From the NCBI GenBank assembly GCA_963699085.1, contig CAVOTH010000002.1, positions 124,001-188,000 of the forward strand: a stretch of 64,000 nucleotides of DNA, given 5' to 3'. Shown here piece after piece: positions 53,575 through 62,872 of the stretch (the stretch's first letter is position 1; each line of letters starts with the position of its first letter). The translations under genes and the position numbers were made by a program. This DNA is from Bog-756 sp963699085. GTDB lineage: Bacteria > Actinomycetota > Acidimicrobiia > Acidimicrobiales > RAAP-2. The notes beneath the pieces are model-generated. The model did no database searches, had not been told where the DNA came from, and saw only the letters and a list, made by a program, of their open reading frames with translations.

Positions 53575-55005
53575 GTGGGAGTGCCGCCCGTGGACAAGCT
53601 GAGCGCGTTGGACACCGAGTTCCTTCACCTGGAGGGCGGGTCCGTCCAGATGGCCATCGCCGGGGCATGTGTGTTCGCCGACCCGCCCCCGTCGCTGGCC
53701 GACTTCGAGGCTCTGGTCGGCGCCAAGCTCCACCTGATCCCTTGCTACCGCCAGCGGGTCCGCACGGTCCCCTTCGAACTCGGCCGCCCCGTGTGGGCCG
53801 ACGACCCCTGCTTCGACCTCGGCTACCACCTCCGGCACACGGCGCTTCCCACACCCGGCGATGACGCAGCGTTCTGCCGGCTGATGGGCCGGGTCATGTC
53901 CCAGCAGCTCGATCGCGAGCGCCCGTTGTGGGAGATGTGGCTGGTGGAGGGCCTGGCCGATGACCGGTGGGCCGTCGTCTTCAAGGTGCACCACTGCATG
54001 GTCGACGGGATCGCCGGGGTCGGTCTGCTCACCGCGCTGCTCGACCTCGACCCGGGAGCGGTGCCGGGCACGCCGGAGCCCTGGACCCCGAGCCCCGAGC
54101 CGCAGGGAGTGCGCAAGGTGCTCGACGCCTGGGGTGGTCTGGTGTCGGACCTGGCGTCCCTGGCGGCAGACGTGCCCCACGTCGTCACCCACCCCGTCAC
54201 CGCGGTACGGACCGCCGTGACGACGACCGTCGGCGCACTCCGGTTCGCCGAGCGCTTGGCACCCACCCGGCCACTCTCCATCGAAGGTCCGGTCGGGCCA
54301 CACAGGGTCTGGGCGCACTCTTCATCCGGACTCGACGCGGTGCGGACGATCCGGACGGCCTTCGGCGGCACAGTCAACGACGTCGTCCTGGCCGCGGTCA
54401 CCAGTGGCTACCGGGCGCTCCTGCTGAAGCGCGGGGACGACGTCGACGCCGCCACCGTGCGTTCGCTGGTGCCGGTCTCGACCCGCCACGAGGACGGCCG
54501 CGGCGTGGCCGACAACCGGGTGTCCGCCCTTCTCTGCGACCTTCCGGTCGGAGTGGCCGACCCCGTCGAGCGCCTCGAGGTCGTGCAGGCCCAGATGTCC
54601 GACCTGAAGGCCTCGCACATTGCCGAGGCGGGCGAGACGATCGTCGCGGCCACCGACCTGGTGCCGCCTGTACTGATCGGTGTGTTCACGCGAACCGGCA
54701 TCCGCTCGATGCGGCACTTCGGTCAGCAGTCGCTCAACACGGTCACCACCAACGTGCCGGGTCCGCAATTCCCCCTCTACTGCCTCGGCCACGAGATGCT
54801 CGAGTACCGGCCCTACGTGCCGATCAGCCACGGTTTGCGCGTCGGGACGGCGATCCTCTCCTACAACGGCCGGCTCTTCTTCGGGGTCACCGGCGACTTC
54901 GGGACCACCCCCGATGTCGGCGTCGTCGCCACCGGGGCCGCCGATGGCATCGCCGAGCTTGCGGACCTGGCCCTCGTGCGGATCGGCGACCACCGGCCGG
55001 CATGA
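53575..55005 (+). CDS. Wax ester synthase/diacylglycerol acyltransferase (WS/DGAT) 1
   Basis: A 476-residue protein. The catalytic motif HHCMVDG is at about 139-145, and PLWEMWLVEGL and TVTTNVPGPQFPLY are conserved flanking blocks. These enzymes esterify fatty acyl-CoA with diacylglycerol or fatty alcohols to make storage lipid. Start codons GTG 53575, 53581 and 53590 are all in frame. The last gives the family N-terminus (DKLSALDTEFL) with GGGAG 8 nt upstream and may be the true one. Begins the lipid cluster. Confidence 0.88.
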   Translation: MGVPPVDKLSALDTEFLHLEGGSVQMAIAGACVFADPPPSLADFEALVGAKLHLIPCYRQRVRTVPFELGRPVWADDPCFDLGYHLRHTALPTPGDDAAFCRLMGRVMSQQLDRERPLWEMWLVEGLADDRWAVVFKVHHCMVDGIAGVGLLTALLDLDPGAVPGTPEPWTPSPEPQGVRKVLDAWGGLVSDLASLAADVPHVVTHPVTAVRTAVTTTVGALRFAERLAPTRPLSIEGPVGPHRVWAHSSSGLDAVRTIRTAFGGTVNDVVLAAVTSGYRALLLKRGDDVDAATVRSLVPVSTRHEDGRGVADNRVSALLCDLPVGVADPVERLEVVQAQMSDLKASHIAEAGETIVAATDLVPPVLIGVFTRTGIRSMRHFGQQSLNTVTTNVPGPQFPLYCLGHEMLEYRPYVPISHGLRVGTAILSYNGRLFFGVTGDFGTTPDVGVVATGAADGIAELADLALVRIGDHRPA

Positions 55006-55035
55006 GTGGTGACCTGGGCGCCACGCGACGTCCAT

Positions 55036-55066
55036 AGTTGACGTCGACGTCAACTTCAGTTATTGT
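55036..55066 (+). promoter_or_regulatory. Promoter with perfect palindromic operator for the amidohydrolase gene
   Basis: A perfect 20-bp palindrome (55036-55055, each half AGTTGACGTC / GACGTCAACT) contains TTGACG (55038-55043) as a -35 box. TATTGT (55061-55066) follows after 17 nt as the -10. A repressor bound here blocks the promoter. The TetR gene at 56390 is the nearest candidate. Confidence 0.75.
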
Positions 55067-55105
55067 GCCACCTGGGCCAGTTACCCGCCGACGACGGAGG
55101 TTGCA

Positions 55106-56299
55106 ATGTCAGACAGCACCATCGATTTCCCGGTTTTCGATGCCGACAACCACTTCTACGAGACGGCCGATTCGTTCACCAAGTACCTGCCGGCCGAGTA
55201 CAAGGGCCTGATCAAGTACGTGCAGGTCAACGGGCGCGACAAGATCGCCATCCGCAACGTGATCTCGGACTACATCCCCAACCCGACGTTTTCCGTCGTC
55301 GCCCGCCCGGGTGCCCAGGAGGACTACTTCAAGCACGGCAATCCCGAGGGCAAGTCCAGGCGGGAGCTCCTCGGTGAGCCGATCCGGTCCCCGGATGCGT
55401 TCTTCGAGCCTGCGGCCCGTCTGAAGCTCATGGACGAGCAGGGCCTGGACCGTTCGATCATGTGGCCCACCCTGGCCAGCGTTCTCGAGGAGCGGTTGCC
55501 CGATGACCCCGAAGCCACCCATGCCGTGGTCCACGCCCTCAACCAGTGGATGCACGAGCAGTGGAGCTTCAACTACGAAGGCCGCATCTTCTCGACCCCC
55601 GTCATCACCCTCCCGATCGTCGACGAGGCGATCAGGGAGCTCGACTGGGTGGTCGAGCGGGGCGCCAAGATCATCCTCATCCGCCCCGCCCCAGTGCCTG
55701 GCTTCAAGGGCTACCGCTCCTTCGCACTGCCGGAGTTCGACCCCTTCTGGGCCAAGGTCGCCGAATACGACATCACCGTCGGCCTCCACTCATCCGACGA
55801 CGGGCTCACCCGCTACTACAACCTCTGGGAAGGGGAGGCCGACGAGCACCGGCCGTTCAAGACCGCTTCGGCCTTCCTGGAGATCATGCACACCCAGAGC
55901 CGCGGCATCTTCGACGCGGTGGCCTCGATGATCGGTCACGGCATGCTCTCCCGGTTCCCCACGTTGCGCGTCCTGCCGGTGGAGAACGGATCGAGCTGGG
56001 TGCGCCCGCTCCTTGACGGACTGGCCCGCACGTACTCCCAGAACCCCATGCGCTTCGCCGAGGACCCGGTCATGGTGCTCAAGCGCAACGTCTGGGTCCA
56101 CCCCTTCTTCGAGGACGACCCGGTCGGACTGGTCAAGCTCATCGGCGCCGATCGTGTCTGCTTCGGCTCGGACTATCCGCACCCCGAGGGTCTCGCCAAT
56201 CCTCTCTCCTACGTCAAGGAGCTCGAGAGCCTGCCCCACGACGACATCGCCAAGATCATGGGAGGCAACCTCGCGCGGATCATGAACGTCGCCGCGTAA
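55106..56299 (+). CDS. Amidohydrolase family 2 protein
   Basis: A 397-residue metal-dependent TIM-barrel protein. FPVFDADNHFYETADSFTKY is the N-terminal metal region, in which the usual HxH is DNH as in many actinobacterial members. LHSSDDGLTRYYNL and the late VCFGSDYPHPEGLANP strand supply the other ligands. Relatives occur in catabolic clusters for steroids and aromatics; the substrate is unknown. GGAGG lies 5 nt before the ATG. It is controlled by the upstream palindromic promoter and followed by a TetR gene. Confidence 0.85.
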   Translation: MSDSTIDFPVFDADNHFYETADSFTKYLPAEYKGLIKYVQVNGRDKIAIRNVISDYIPNPTFSVVARPGAQEDYFKHGNPEGKSRRELLGEPIRSPDAFFEPAARLKLMDEQGLDRSIMWPTLASVLEERLPDDPEATHAVVHALNQWMHEQWSFNYEGRIFSTPVITLPIVDEAIRELDWVVERGAKIILIRPAPVPGFKGYRSFALPEFDPFWAKVAEYDITVGLHSSDDGLTRYYNLWEGEADEHRPFKTASAFLEIMHTQSRGIFDAVASMIGHGMLSRFPTLRVLPVENGSSWVRPLLDGLARTYSQNPMRFAEDPVMVLKRNVWVHPFFEDDPVGLVKLIGADRVCFGSDYPHPEGLANPLSYVKELESLPHDDIAKIMGGNLARIMNVAA

Positions 56300-56389
56300 C
56301 GTATCCGTCTTCGAGGTCACCGGTCGGACAATGATCGTGTCAGGCCCCCGGTGGCCGGACCGCCTGGAGGAGAAAGGAGAGGAACGAGC

Positions 56390-57037
56390 GTGACCGTCGT
56401 CGCGGAGCCGGACCCCGAACAGTCTCCGTTGCGGTCCCGCAAGGGGGAAGCGACCCGCTCCCGGCTCCTCGGTGCCGCCAAAGAGGTCTTCGAGGCGGAC
56501 GGGTTCCTCGATGCCCGGATCTCGGACATCGCCGAGCGCGCCGGGCTCTCCCACGGCTCCTTCTATACCTACTTCGAGTCGAAGGAGCAGATCTTCCGGG
56601 AGGTCGCCTTCCAGGTATCCGAGCAGATGAGTGCACCGGTGGGGAGCGTCATCCTCTCCCCGGACTTGCACGCCACGCCGCACGACCGCCTCCACGAAGC
56701 CATCCGTCGCTATCTCGAGGCCTACCGGCGCGAGGCGAAGATGATGAGGGTCATCGAGCAGGTCTCGAGGCACGATGAGCCGCTCCGGGCGGACCGACTC
56801 GAGTGGCGGACGCGCACCCAGCAGCTGGTGACCGACTCGATCGGCCAGCTTCAGCAGCACGGTCTCTGCGACCAGCGGCTGGACCCGGTCATCGCCTCCG
56901 CCATCGTGGGCGCCATGACCGAGCGATTTCCCGAGATGTGGTTCTCCGAGGGTCTGATCAACTGCTCCTTCGAAGAGGGAGCAACGCAACTGACGATCAT
57001 GGTGATGAACGCGCTCGGGCTGCGCGACCGCTCCTGA
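56390..57037 (+). CDS. TetR-family transcriptional regulator
   Basis: A 215-residue regulator. The HTH is ISDIAERAGLSHGSFYTYFE, then SKEQIF. The C-terminal domain (LHEAIRRYLEAYRREAKMMR) is of the kind common in lipid-related TetR proteins. The GTG at 56390 is chosen for the AAAGGAGAGGAA region upstream; GTG 56351 is also in frame. It lies 90 bp after the amidohydrolase and is the probable ligand-responsive repressor of the 55036 operator (inference). Confidence 0.87.
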   Translation: MTVVAEPDPEQSPLRSRKGEATRSRLLGAAKEVFEADGFLDARISDIAERAGLSHGSFYTYFESKEQIFREVAFQVSEQMSAPVGSVILSPDLHATPHDRLHEAIRRYLEAYRREAKMMRVIEQVSRHDEPLRADRLEWRTRTQQLVTDSIGQLQQHGLCDQRLDPVIASAIVGAMTERFPEMWFSEGLINCSFEEGATQLTIMVMNALGLRDRS

Positions 57038-57140
57038 GGTCGCCCTCCTATCGCCAGGAGCGATCTCATCGCACCGCGCCGTGCGTGCCACTTTCGAACT
57101 GATCTACGGCGAGGAATCGGCCCGACTGGCTACCGGTATG

Positions 57141-57302
57141 TCAGCGATTGTCGCTGGGAACCTGCTCGTGCTCGTGCTCGTAGAAGTTGAAGCGAGGCCC
57201 GTCGACGGACGCCAGGCTCTCGAGGATCCGGTCGATCCGATCGAGGCGGTCCTGCTCGCTCATCTCGGCGAACTTTCTGTTATCGAGGTGCGTGTGCATC
57301 AT
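57141..57302 (-). CDS. Small acidic protein, 53 residues
   Basis: MMHTHLDNRKFAEMSEQDRL is followed by DRIDRILESL and a tail with EHEHEQ. The charged helical pattern and GGAGG 5 nt before the first ATG support a real gene, although no family is known. It lies 72 bp downstream of WS/DGAT 2 on the same strand and could be its co-transcribed partner. Confidence 0.6.
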   Translation of the reverse strand: MMHTHLDNRKFAEMSEQDRLDRIDRILESLASVDGPRFNFYEHEHEQVPSDNR

Positions 57303-57374
57303 GCCTACCTCCGTCTCTCGCTACCCCAATGCTCTGCTGAAGTCGACCCCCGTGTCAGGGTCAAAAGTCCTTGC

Positions 57375-58778
57375 TTAGACACGATTCACCACTGCGGTCC
57401 GGAGTTCGTCCAGGGCATCGTGCAGAGCGTCGATGATCAACCACGGGTGCGGGACACTGGCCGGGCAGGCGAGCAGCGAAACTCCGAGCGCACCGCTGTA
57501 ACTCCACGCGGTGATGTTGAGGCCGATGCCCTCGAGTATCGGGCCCACCGAGTACAGGGCTTCGACATCGATGGGCCCGAACGAGATCCGCTCCGCGGGT
57601 CCGGCCACATTGGACAGCACGACATTGAGGGGCGGGGGCACGTGGTCGGCGATGTGCGACCTGCCCCAGAATCGCACGACGGAGTGGTAGATCTGGGGAG
57701 GGACGAAATCGGCGCGCTGGGCCAGCAGGTCGTGACCGAGCAGCTTGCGGACCTCCTTGGACGCCTGTGCGCCATCGTGGATCTGTTGTAGGCGTCGGAG
57801 AGGATCGGCGACTTCAGTGGCGATGGAGATGTACAGGTTGTCCACCTGGTTCCCCGACAGCCGGTTGACGTTCGGATCGGTGGACACCGGGACGCTGGCG
57901 AGCAGCGGGCGGTCGGGCAGCTCCCCCCTGTCACCCAGGTACCGGCGAAGTGCTCCTCCGCACACGGCCAGGTAGACATCGTTGAGCGTCGTGCCGGTGG
58001 CGCGTCGAACCTCCTTCAGCCCGTCGAGCGGCAGCGTGGTCATGGCGAACACACGCGCCGGGGTCAGGGAGACGTTGAACGACGTTCTCGGGATGTGATG
58101 GAGAGGGAGCGGGGGCTTGGGTGCGAAGCTCCGGCGGCGGCGTTCGGAGGCACGGGTGTGTGCCGCCGACTGTCGGACCAGGTGGGGGAAGCCCTTCCAG
58201 CGTGCGACCTGTTGCCGGGCGGCCAGGGTCAGCAGCTGACGCCGGGTGGGAATTGGCTCTGGCCGCCAAGGATCATCTGTGGCATCGGGGGAGGGTTCCA
58301 CAGTTGCCGCCTCGAGCGCGTTCCGGAGGAGCGCTACGGCGGCCGATCCGTCGGCCACCGCATGGTGGATCTTCACCACGGCGGCCATCCGCTCGCCGGC
58401 CAGGCCCTCGACGACCAGGAGCTCCCACAGTGGTCGATCACGGCGGAGCGGGGTGGAGGCGAACTCGGAGACCGCCGCGGCGAGTTGGCGGTCGCCCCCC
58501 GGGGCCTCGAGCCGGCAGCGGCCTAGGTGCCGGCTCAGGTCGAAGTCCGGATCCTCCACCCACACCGGGTGGCCGAGTCCCCAAGGTACCGGGACGACCC
58601 GACGGCGGAAGGGGGGCAGGCGCACCAGCAGCTGGCCGAGGACCCCGGTCAGCGCCTCGTAGGAGAATCCCCCTTCGATGGCCGACACATCGGACACCAC
58701 CACCTTGATCGTGTGCATGTGGGTGGTCGGGGTCTCGGAGTAGAGGAACTTGGCGTCCAGGCCGGTCATGGCCTCCAT
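57375..58778 (-). CDS. Wax ester synthase/diacylglycerol acyltransferase (WS/DGAT) 2
   Basis: A 467-residue protein beginning MEAMTGLDAKFLYSETPTTH. The catalytic motif is HHAVADG within AAVVKIHHAVADGSAAVAL, and VNRLSGNQVDNLYISIAT and LNVVLSNVAGPAERI are family blocks. It is clearly distinct from WS/DGAT 1 in sequence, so this is not a recent duplication. It begins 3 bp after the stop of the alpha/beta hydrolase on the same strand, indicating one transcript. Confidence 0.9.
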   Translation of the reverse strand: MEAMTGLDAKFLYSETPTTHMHTIKVVVSDVSAIEGGFSYEALTGVLGQLLVRLPPFRRRVVPVPWGLGHPVWVEDPDFDLSRHLGRCRLEAPGGDRQLAAAVSEFASTPLRRDRPLWELLVVEGLAGERMAAVVKIHHAVADGSAAVALLRNALEAATVEPSPDATDDPWRPEPIPTRRQLLTLAARQQVARWKGFPHLVRQSAAHTRASERRRRSFAPKPPLPLHHIPRTSFNVSLTPARVFAMTTLPLDGLKEVRRATGTTLNDVYLAVCGGALRRYLGDRGELPDRPLLASVPVSTDPNVNRLSGNQVDNLYISIATEVADPLRRLQQIHDGAQASKEVRKLLGHDLLAQRADFVPPQIYHSVVRFWGRSHIADHVPPPLNVVLSNVAGPAERISFGPIDVEALYSVGPILEGIGLNITAWSYSGALGVSLLACPASVPHPWLIIDALHDALDELRTAVVNRV

Positions 58779-58781
58779 GAT

Positions 58782-60112
58782 TCAGGCCCCGGTCCTCTGG
58801 GGGCTGGTCGACCCCGCAGCCCGATCGAGGGACGCCACCAGGAAGTCGGACACCCTCTTCGACCAGAGGTAGCCGACATGGTTGCCGGAATACCACATGA
58901 CTTGAGGTTTGTCCCAGTGCTCCCAGAGCCGTTGGGCCTGTTCGGGGGTAGCCAGCCGGTCGCCATAGCCGGCATAGATGAACCGCCGGTCGAAGGGCAC
59001 CTTGGCGCTGAATGCCAGCGGGGACACCACCCGGTAGACGTTCTCGGCCGCGCCTCCCATGATCCTGTGCTCGATCGACCGGGCCTGGATGTTGCGCGGG
59101 CTGTGCCGATGGAAGAGGGCCGGAAAGTCGGAGACCGGGATGCCGGCGACCACGGCATCGACATCGTCCTCGATGCCGGCCAGCAGCGCCACGGTGTACG
59201 CGCCCAACGAGACGCCGTACAGGCTGATCGAGGTGGCCCCCTCTTCGCGGACCCTCGGATGAGCCGGCGGATGTCCCAGACGGCCTGGGTCAGACCGTGG
59301 ACCGCGTTCATCAGCTCGAACGAGAGCAACGGCTCACCGCTGATCAGGGTGACCCGGCGGGGGCCGTGCAAGGGCAGGACCGGCATGGCCATGTTCATGC
59401 CGAGCTCTCCGTGGATCCGGGATGCCTGCAGCCCTTGGAAGTCCATGAACGGGAAGCCCATGCAGAACCCATGGACGGCGATCACCCAGGGGCGGGGATC
59501 ACCGCCATGGCGGAGGACGACCGCCGAGGCGGTCCGGTTGGGCTCGAACGCCATCCAGCGATCGCGGCCCGGCTCTCCTTCACGGGGTTCGAAGCCGCTG
59601 TCCCAACTCAACCGCTCGTAGTCGAAGCCCATGGCCCAGCCCCGGCTCCGGGACACCTCGGCACCCGAGAGTGGTGGAGGGGTCCGGTGGTAGGAGAGGG
59701 GATCCTCGATCCAACCCCTCCCGGTGTACAGCGCGTCGGCTTCGGCCAGTTCGGCCGCCACCCGCGTGTAGTCCCCCGGGAGCGGAAACCGGCGGGGCGT
59801 CATGGCCACGGCCAGGAGGGCCTCGTCCATGGCCACCTGGGCGGCGAGGCCTACCGAGAGGTGGGGAGCGGGCAGCGAGTCCGAGACCTCGCCCCGGAGC
59901 AGCGCAGATCCGAGGAAATGGAAGGTGCGGGGGATGGCGCGGGTGGCGCGTACCACCGAACGGCGATGGAGGAACCCCGACAACGATCGAAATGACCTGG
60001 TGACGAGGTGCAGAGACCCCGGCGGAGCATCGCGGTCCCGACCAGCGGCCTCCTCCGGATCCGGACCGTCGCGGGGATGGCCGGCTGGTGGGTCCCTCTC
60101 GATCTCGCTCAC
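58782..60112 (-). pseudogene. Alpha/beta hydrolase, frameshifted
   Basis: Two frames form a hydrolase of about 443 residues. The first includes WVIAVHGFCMGFPFMDFQGL (oxyanion region) and NAVHGLTQAVWDIRRLIR. After a missing base near 59258, the second frame gives VREEGATSISLYGVSLGAYT, with the nucleophile in GVSLG, and ends VMWYSGNHVGYLW, with the likely catalytic His. Without the second frame the enzyme would lack its Ser. GTG at 60112 follows GGAGGGGG. Its likely role is in lipid ester hydrolysis, given WS/DGAT 2 directly downstream. Confidence 0.82.
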
Positions 60113-60230
60113 GGTCCCCCTCCGAATCAGCGGCCGCCGGCTCTGCGGCGGGCCCGTCACCTGGGATGTTAGGAGCGGGTTAGGGTCATCGACAGGGCCA
60201 GAAGACCCGTAGGCGACCAGGGGACGGCTG

Positions 60231-61844
60231 TTGGAATTCAATCTCGCCGATCTGTTCGAGAGCATCGTCGACACCGTGCCGGACGAGACGGCCCTGGTCT
60301 CGGGGCCGCGCCGGCTCAGCTATGCCCAGTTGGACCAGCGGGCCAACCAATTGGCGCACCACCTCGAGACCGCAGGCATCGGCCCTGGCGATCGGTTCGG
60401 CATCCAGCTGGCCAATGGCACCGAGTACCTCGAGGCCATGTTGGCCTGCTTCAAGATCCGGGCCGTTCCTATCAATGTCAACTATCGCTACGTGACGGCA
60501 GAACTGGAGTACGTCTATCAGGACGCCGGACTGGTCGGACTCGCCTTCCACAGCCGTTTCGGGCCCGCCGTGACCGCCGCCCTCGACAGCAGACACGAGT
60601 GGCGTGCCGTGCTCGAGGTGCCTGACGGGTCGGACCGGTCAGGCCCGGGGGACGAGTACGAGGCGGCCCTCGGGTCCCAGTCGGAGGTGCGGGATTTCGG
60701 CCTTCGTCGTGCCGACGACCTCTACTGCGTCTATACCGGGGGCACCACGGGGAGGCCCAAAGGGGTGCTGTGGCGCCACGACGACATCTTCTTCGCCGCC
60801 ATGGGCGGTGGCGATCCCCTCTCGCTCGGCGACCATGTCACGACGCCCGAGGAGCTGGCCGATCGGGTTCTCCGTCCTGGGATCACCGCCCTGGCCATCC
60901 CCCCGTTCATGCATGCGGCCGGGCATTGGCTGGGGTTCTCCACCCTGTTCGGAGGTGGGAAGGTGGTAACCCTCGACGGAGGGGTCTTCGATCCGGCGGT
61001 CGTGTGGCGCCTGGTGGAGGCCGAGCAGGTCAATGCCCTGGTGGTGGTGGGCGACGCCATGGCCCGGCCGCTCCTCGATGTATTGGCCACTGCTCCCGAT
61101 CGCCACGATCTGTCGTCCCTGATGGCCGTCGGGTCCGGTGGGGCGGTCCTGTCGCCCTCGACCAAGGCCCAGCTGGCGAACCTGTTGCCCGGTCGTGTGG
61201 TGGCCGACCGCTTCGGCTCCTCGGAGACCGGCCAGGTCGGTGGCGAGCAGGCCCCTGGTGACCCCTACGGACCGCCACACCTGCGGGTGGACGAGGAGAC
61301 CGACGTGTTCGACGACGATCTGGATCCCGTCACTCCGGGGTCGGGCGTCGTCGGGCACCTGGGTCGGAGTGGGCACGTGCCCCTCGGCTACCTGGGGGAC
61401 CCGATCGGCACGTCGCGGGCATTCGTCGAACGAGGAGGTCGGCGATGGGCCCTCCCCGGTGACCTGGCCACGGTCGAGGCCGACGGGGCCATCAACGTGC
61501 TGGGTCGTGGGTCCCTGTGTATCAATACCGGCGGGGAGAAGGTCTTTCCCGACGAGGTGGAAGCGGCGTTGAAGGACCACCCCGACATTGCCGACGCCAT
61601 CGTGGTCGGCCTCTTCGACCCTGACTTCGGTGAGCGTGTCACCGCCCTCGTCCAACCGAGGCCCCGGCACCAGATCGAAACCGATCAGTTGGTCCTGCAT
61701 GCCCGGCAGCGCTTGAGCTCGTACAAAGTGCCCCGGACGATCATCGTCGTCGAGGAGATCCGTCGTTCGCCCAGTGGGAAGCCCGACTATCCATGGGCGA
61801 CGGAGTTCGCCGAAGATCGCCTCGGGCGGCCAGCGGGGGAATGA
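60231..61844 (+). CDS. Acyl-CoA synthetase (AMP-binding, FadD-like)
   Basis: A 537-residue ANL-superfamily enzyme from TTG. The adenylate motif is VYTGGTTGRPKGVLWRHDDI. FGSSETGQVG is the second core motif, LGRGSLCINTGGEKVFPDEV the hinge region, and RRSPSGKPDYPW the C-terminal Lys motif. It activates a carboxylate as acyl-AMP and then acyl-CoA; chain length is unknown. GGGGA precedes the TTG. A fragment of another gene overlaps its stop (ATGA at 61841). Confidence 0.9.
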   Translation: MEFNLADLFESIVDTVPDETALVSGPRRLSYAQLDQRANQLAHHLETAGIGPGDRFGIQLANGTEYLEAMLACFKIRAVPINVNYRYVTAELEYVYQDAGLVGLAFHSRFGPAVTAALDSRHEWRAVLEVPDGSDRSGPGDEYEAALGSQSEVRDFGLRRADDLYCVYTGGTTGRPKGVLWRHDDIFFAAMGGGDPLSLGDHVTTPEELADRVLRPGITALAIPPFMHAAGHWLGFSTLFGGGKVVTLDGGVFDPAVVWRLVEAEQVNALVVVGDAMARPLLDVLATAPDRHDLSSLMAVGSGGAVLSPSTKAQLANLLPGRVVADRFGSSETGQVGGEQAPGDPYGPPHLRVDEETDVFDDDLDPVTPGSGVVGHLGRSGHVPLGYLGDPIGTSRAFVERGGRRWALPGDLATVEADGAINVLGRGSLCINTGGEKVFPDEVEAALKDHPDIADAIVVGLFDPDFGERVTALVQPRPRHQIETDQLVLHARQRLSSYKVPRTIIVVEEIRRSPSGKPDYPWATEFAEDRLGRPAGE

Positions 61845-61926
61845 CAGGGACGGTGACGAGTATCGATGGATGGACCGCACCCCGATCCGAAAGGGTGCGC
61901 GACGCGTTCCAGGCCATCTTCGACTA
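61841..61926 (+). pseudogene. 5' remnant of a beta-lactamase-fold hydrolase gene
   Basis: From an ATG overlapping the acyl-CoA synthetase stop (ATGA), the frame reads TSIDGWTAPRSERVRDAFQA then IFDY. It matches the first 23 or so residues of the hydrolase at 36228 (TTNGWTAPGFEGVRDVFQAN, then F). Similarity stops exactly where the stop codon of the convergent acyltransferase begins, so the rest of the gene has been replaced. The frame then runs on through antisense sequence to 62002. Confidence 0.65.
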
Positions 61927-62769
61927 CCCGAGCACCGGGAAGCGACGTTCGCCCGCCAGTCGATCGAGCACCGTCTGCATCGTGGACGTCAATTCGTCGT
62001 AGCAACCACGGACGATCGCCTCGTCCTCGGCCGCCTCCGGACCGTACCGCTTCGACCAGTCGATGGGCTCACACAACTCCACGGTGATCTTGGCGGGAAG
62101 CGGCAACGTGGGTATCCCTCCGGGGACGACCCCGAAGGGCGGGCCGAACACGAGAGGCATCACCTTGATCCGGAAGATCCGGTCAAGGCCGAGCAGCTTC
62201 GCCACCCGCTGTCCCCGGGCAAGTACGACGAGGGTCTCGTGTGCGCCGATCGAAACGGCGGGCACGACGGGCACCTGGAGCCGAAGGGCGAGCCGGACGA
62301 AGCCCATCCGTCCGCCGAAGTCGATGCGGTTGCGATCCCGCCAGGGCCGGAACACCTCGTAGTCCCCGCCGGGGAAGTCGATCAGGATCCCGTTGCCCCG
62401 AAGGACTCCTTCTGCACCGGCCGGTGTGGCTTCGACCGCCCCGCCCCGCCTCATGGTCGGACCGATTCCGGGGAGCCCCAACAGAAAGGAGTGGAACAAC
62501 GCGTAGACGGGCTCGTCCTGTCCTCGCTCCCGCCACCACGCGGTCAACAACACGGGAAGGTCCGGTGGCATCTGGCCTCCCGAATGGTTCCCGACGACGA
62601 GGAACGGGCCTCGCTCGGGCAGACGGTCGAAGCCCCTCACCTCGGAGCGGAAGTAGGAGGCGTAGCGCTCGAGTATGGGTCGTACCGCACTGAGGAAGGC
62701 CACGTCCCGCGTCGAGCCGACCGGGTCGTCTTCACGGTCGAGGTTCTCGGTCACCCACCAACTATGCAC
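61924..62769 (-). CDS. PlsC-like acyltransferase
   Basis: A 281-residue acyltransferase. FLVVGNHSGGQMPPD is the acceptor-site His motif. LIDFPGGDYEVFRPWRDRNR and GFVRLALRLQVPVVPAVSIG correspond to later family blocks, in which FPGG is part of the phosphate-binding loop. It should acylate glycerol-phosphate or lysophospholipid at the membrane. It is an intact paralogue of the frameshifted gene at 52049, and the two flank the lipid cluster. Its 3' end abuts the beta-lactamase remnant. Confidence 0.85.
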   Translation of the reverse strand: MHSWWVTENLDREDDPVGSTRDVAFLSAVRPILERYASYFRSEVRGFDRLPERGPFLVVGNHSGGQMPPDLPVLLTAWWRERGQDEPVYALFHSFLLGLPGIGPTMRRGGAVEATPAGAEGVLRGNGILIDFPGGDYEVFRPWRDRNRIDFGGRMGFVRLALRLQVPVVPAVSIGAHETLVVLARGQRVAKLLGLDRIFRIKVMPLVFGPPFGVVPGGIPTLPLPAKITVELCEPIDWSKRYGPEAAEDEAIVRGCYDELTSTMQTVLDRLAGERRFPVLG

Positions 62770-62872
62770 CCCGGCCGATGTGCTGTTCGGGGGTAGGCGC
62801 CTTGCCCCGGGCGGACTACCCCACGTCGATCGCAGAGATCACAAGGGCCTGCGGGGGCCCTGACCAGGTACT

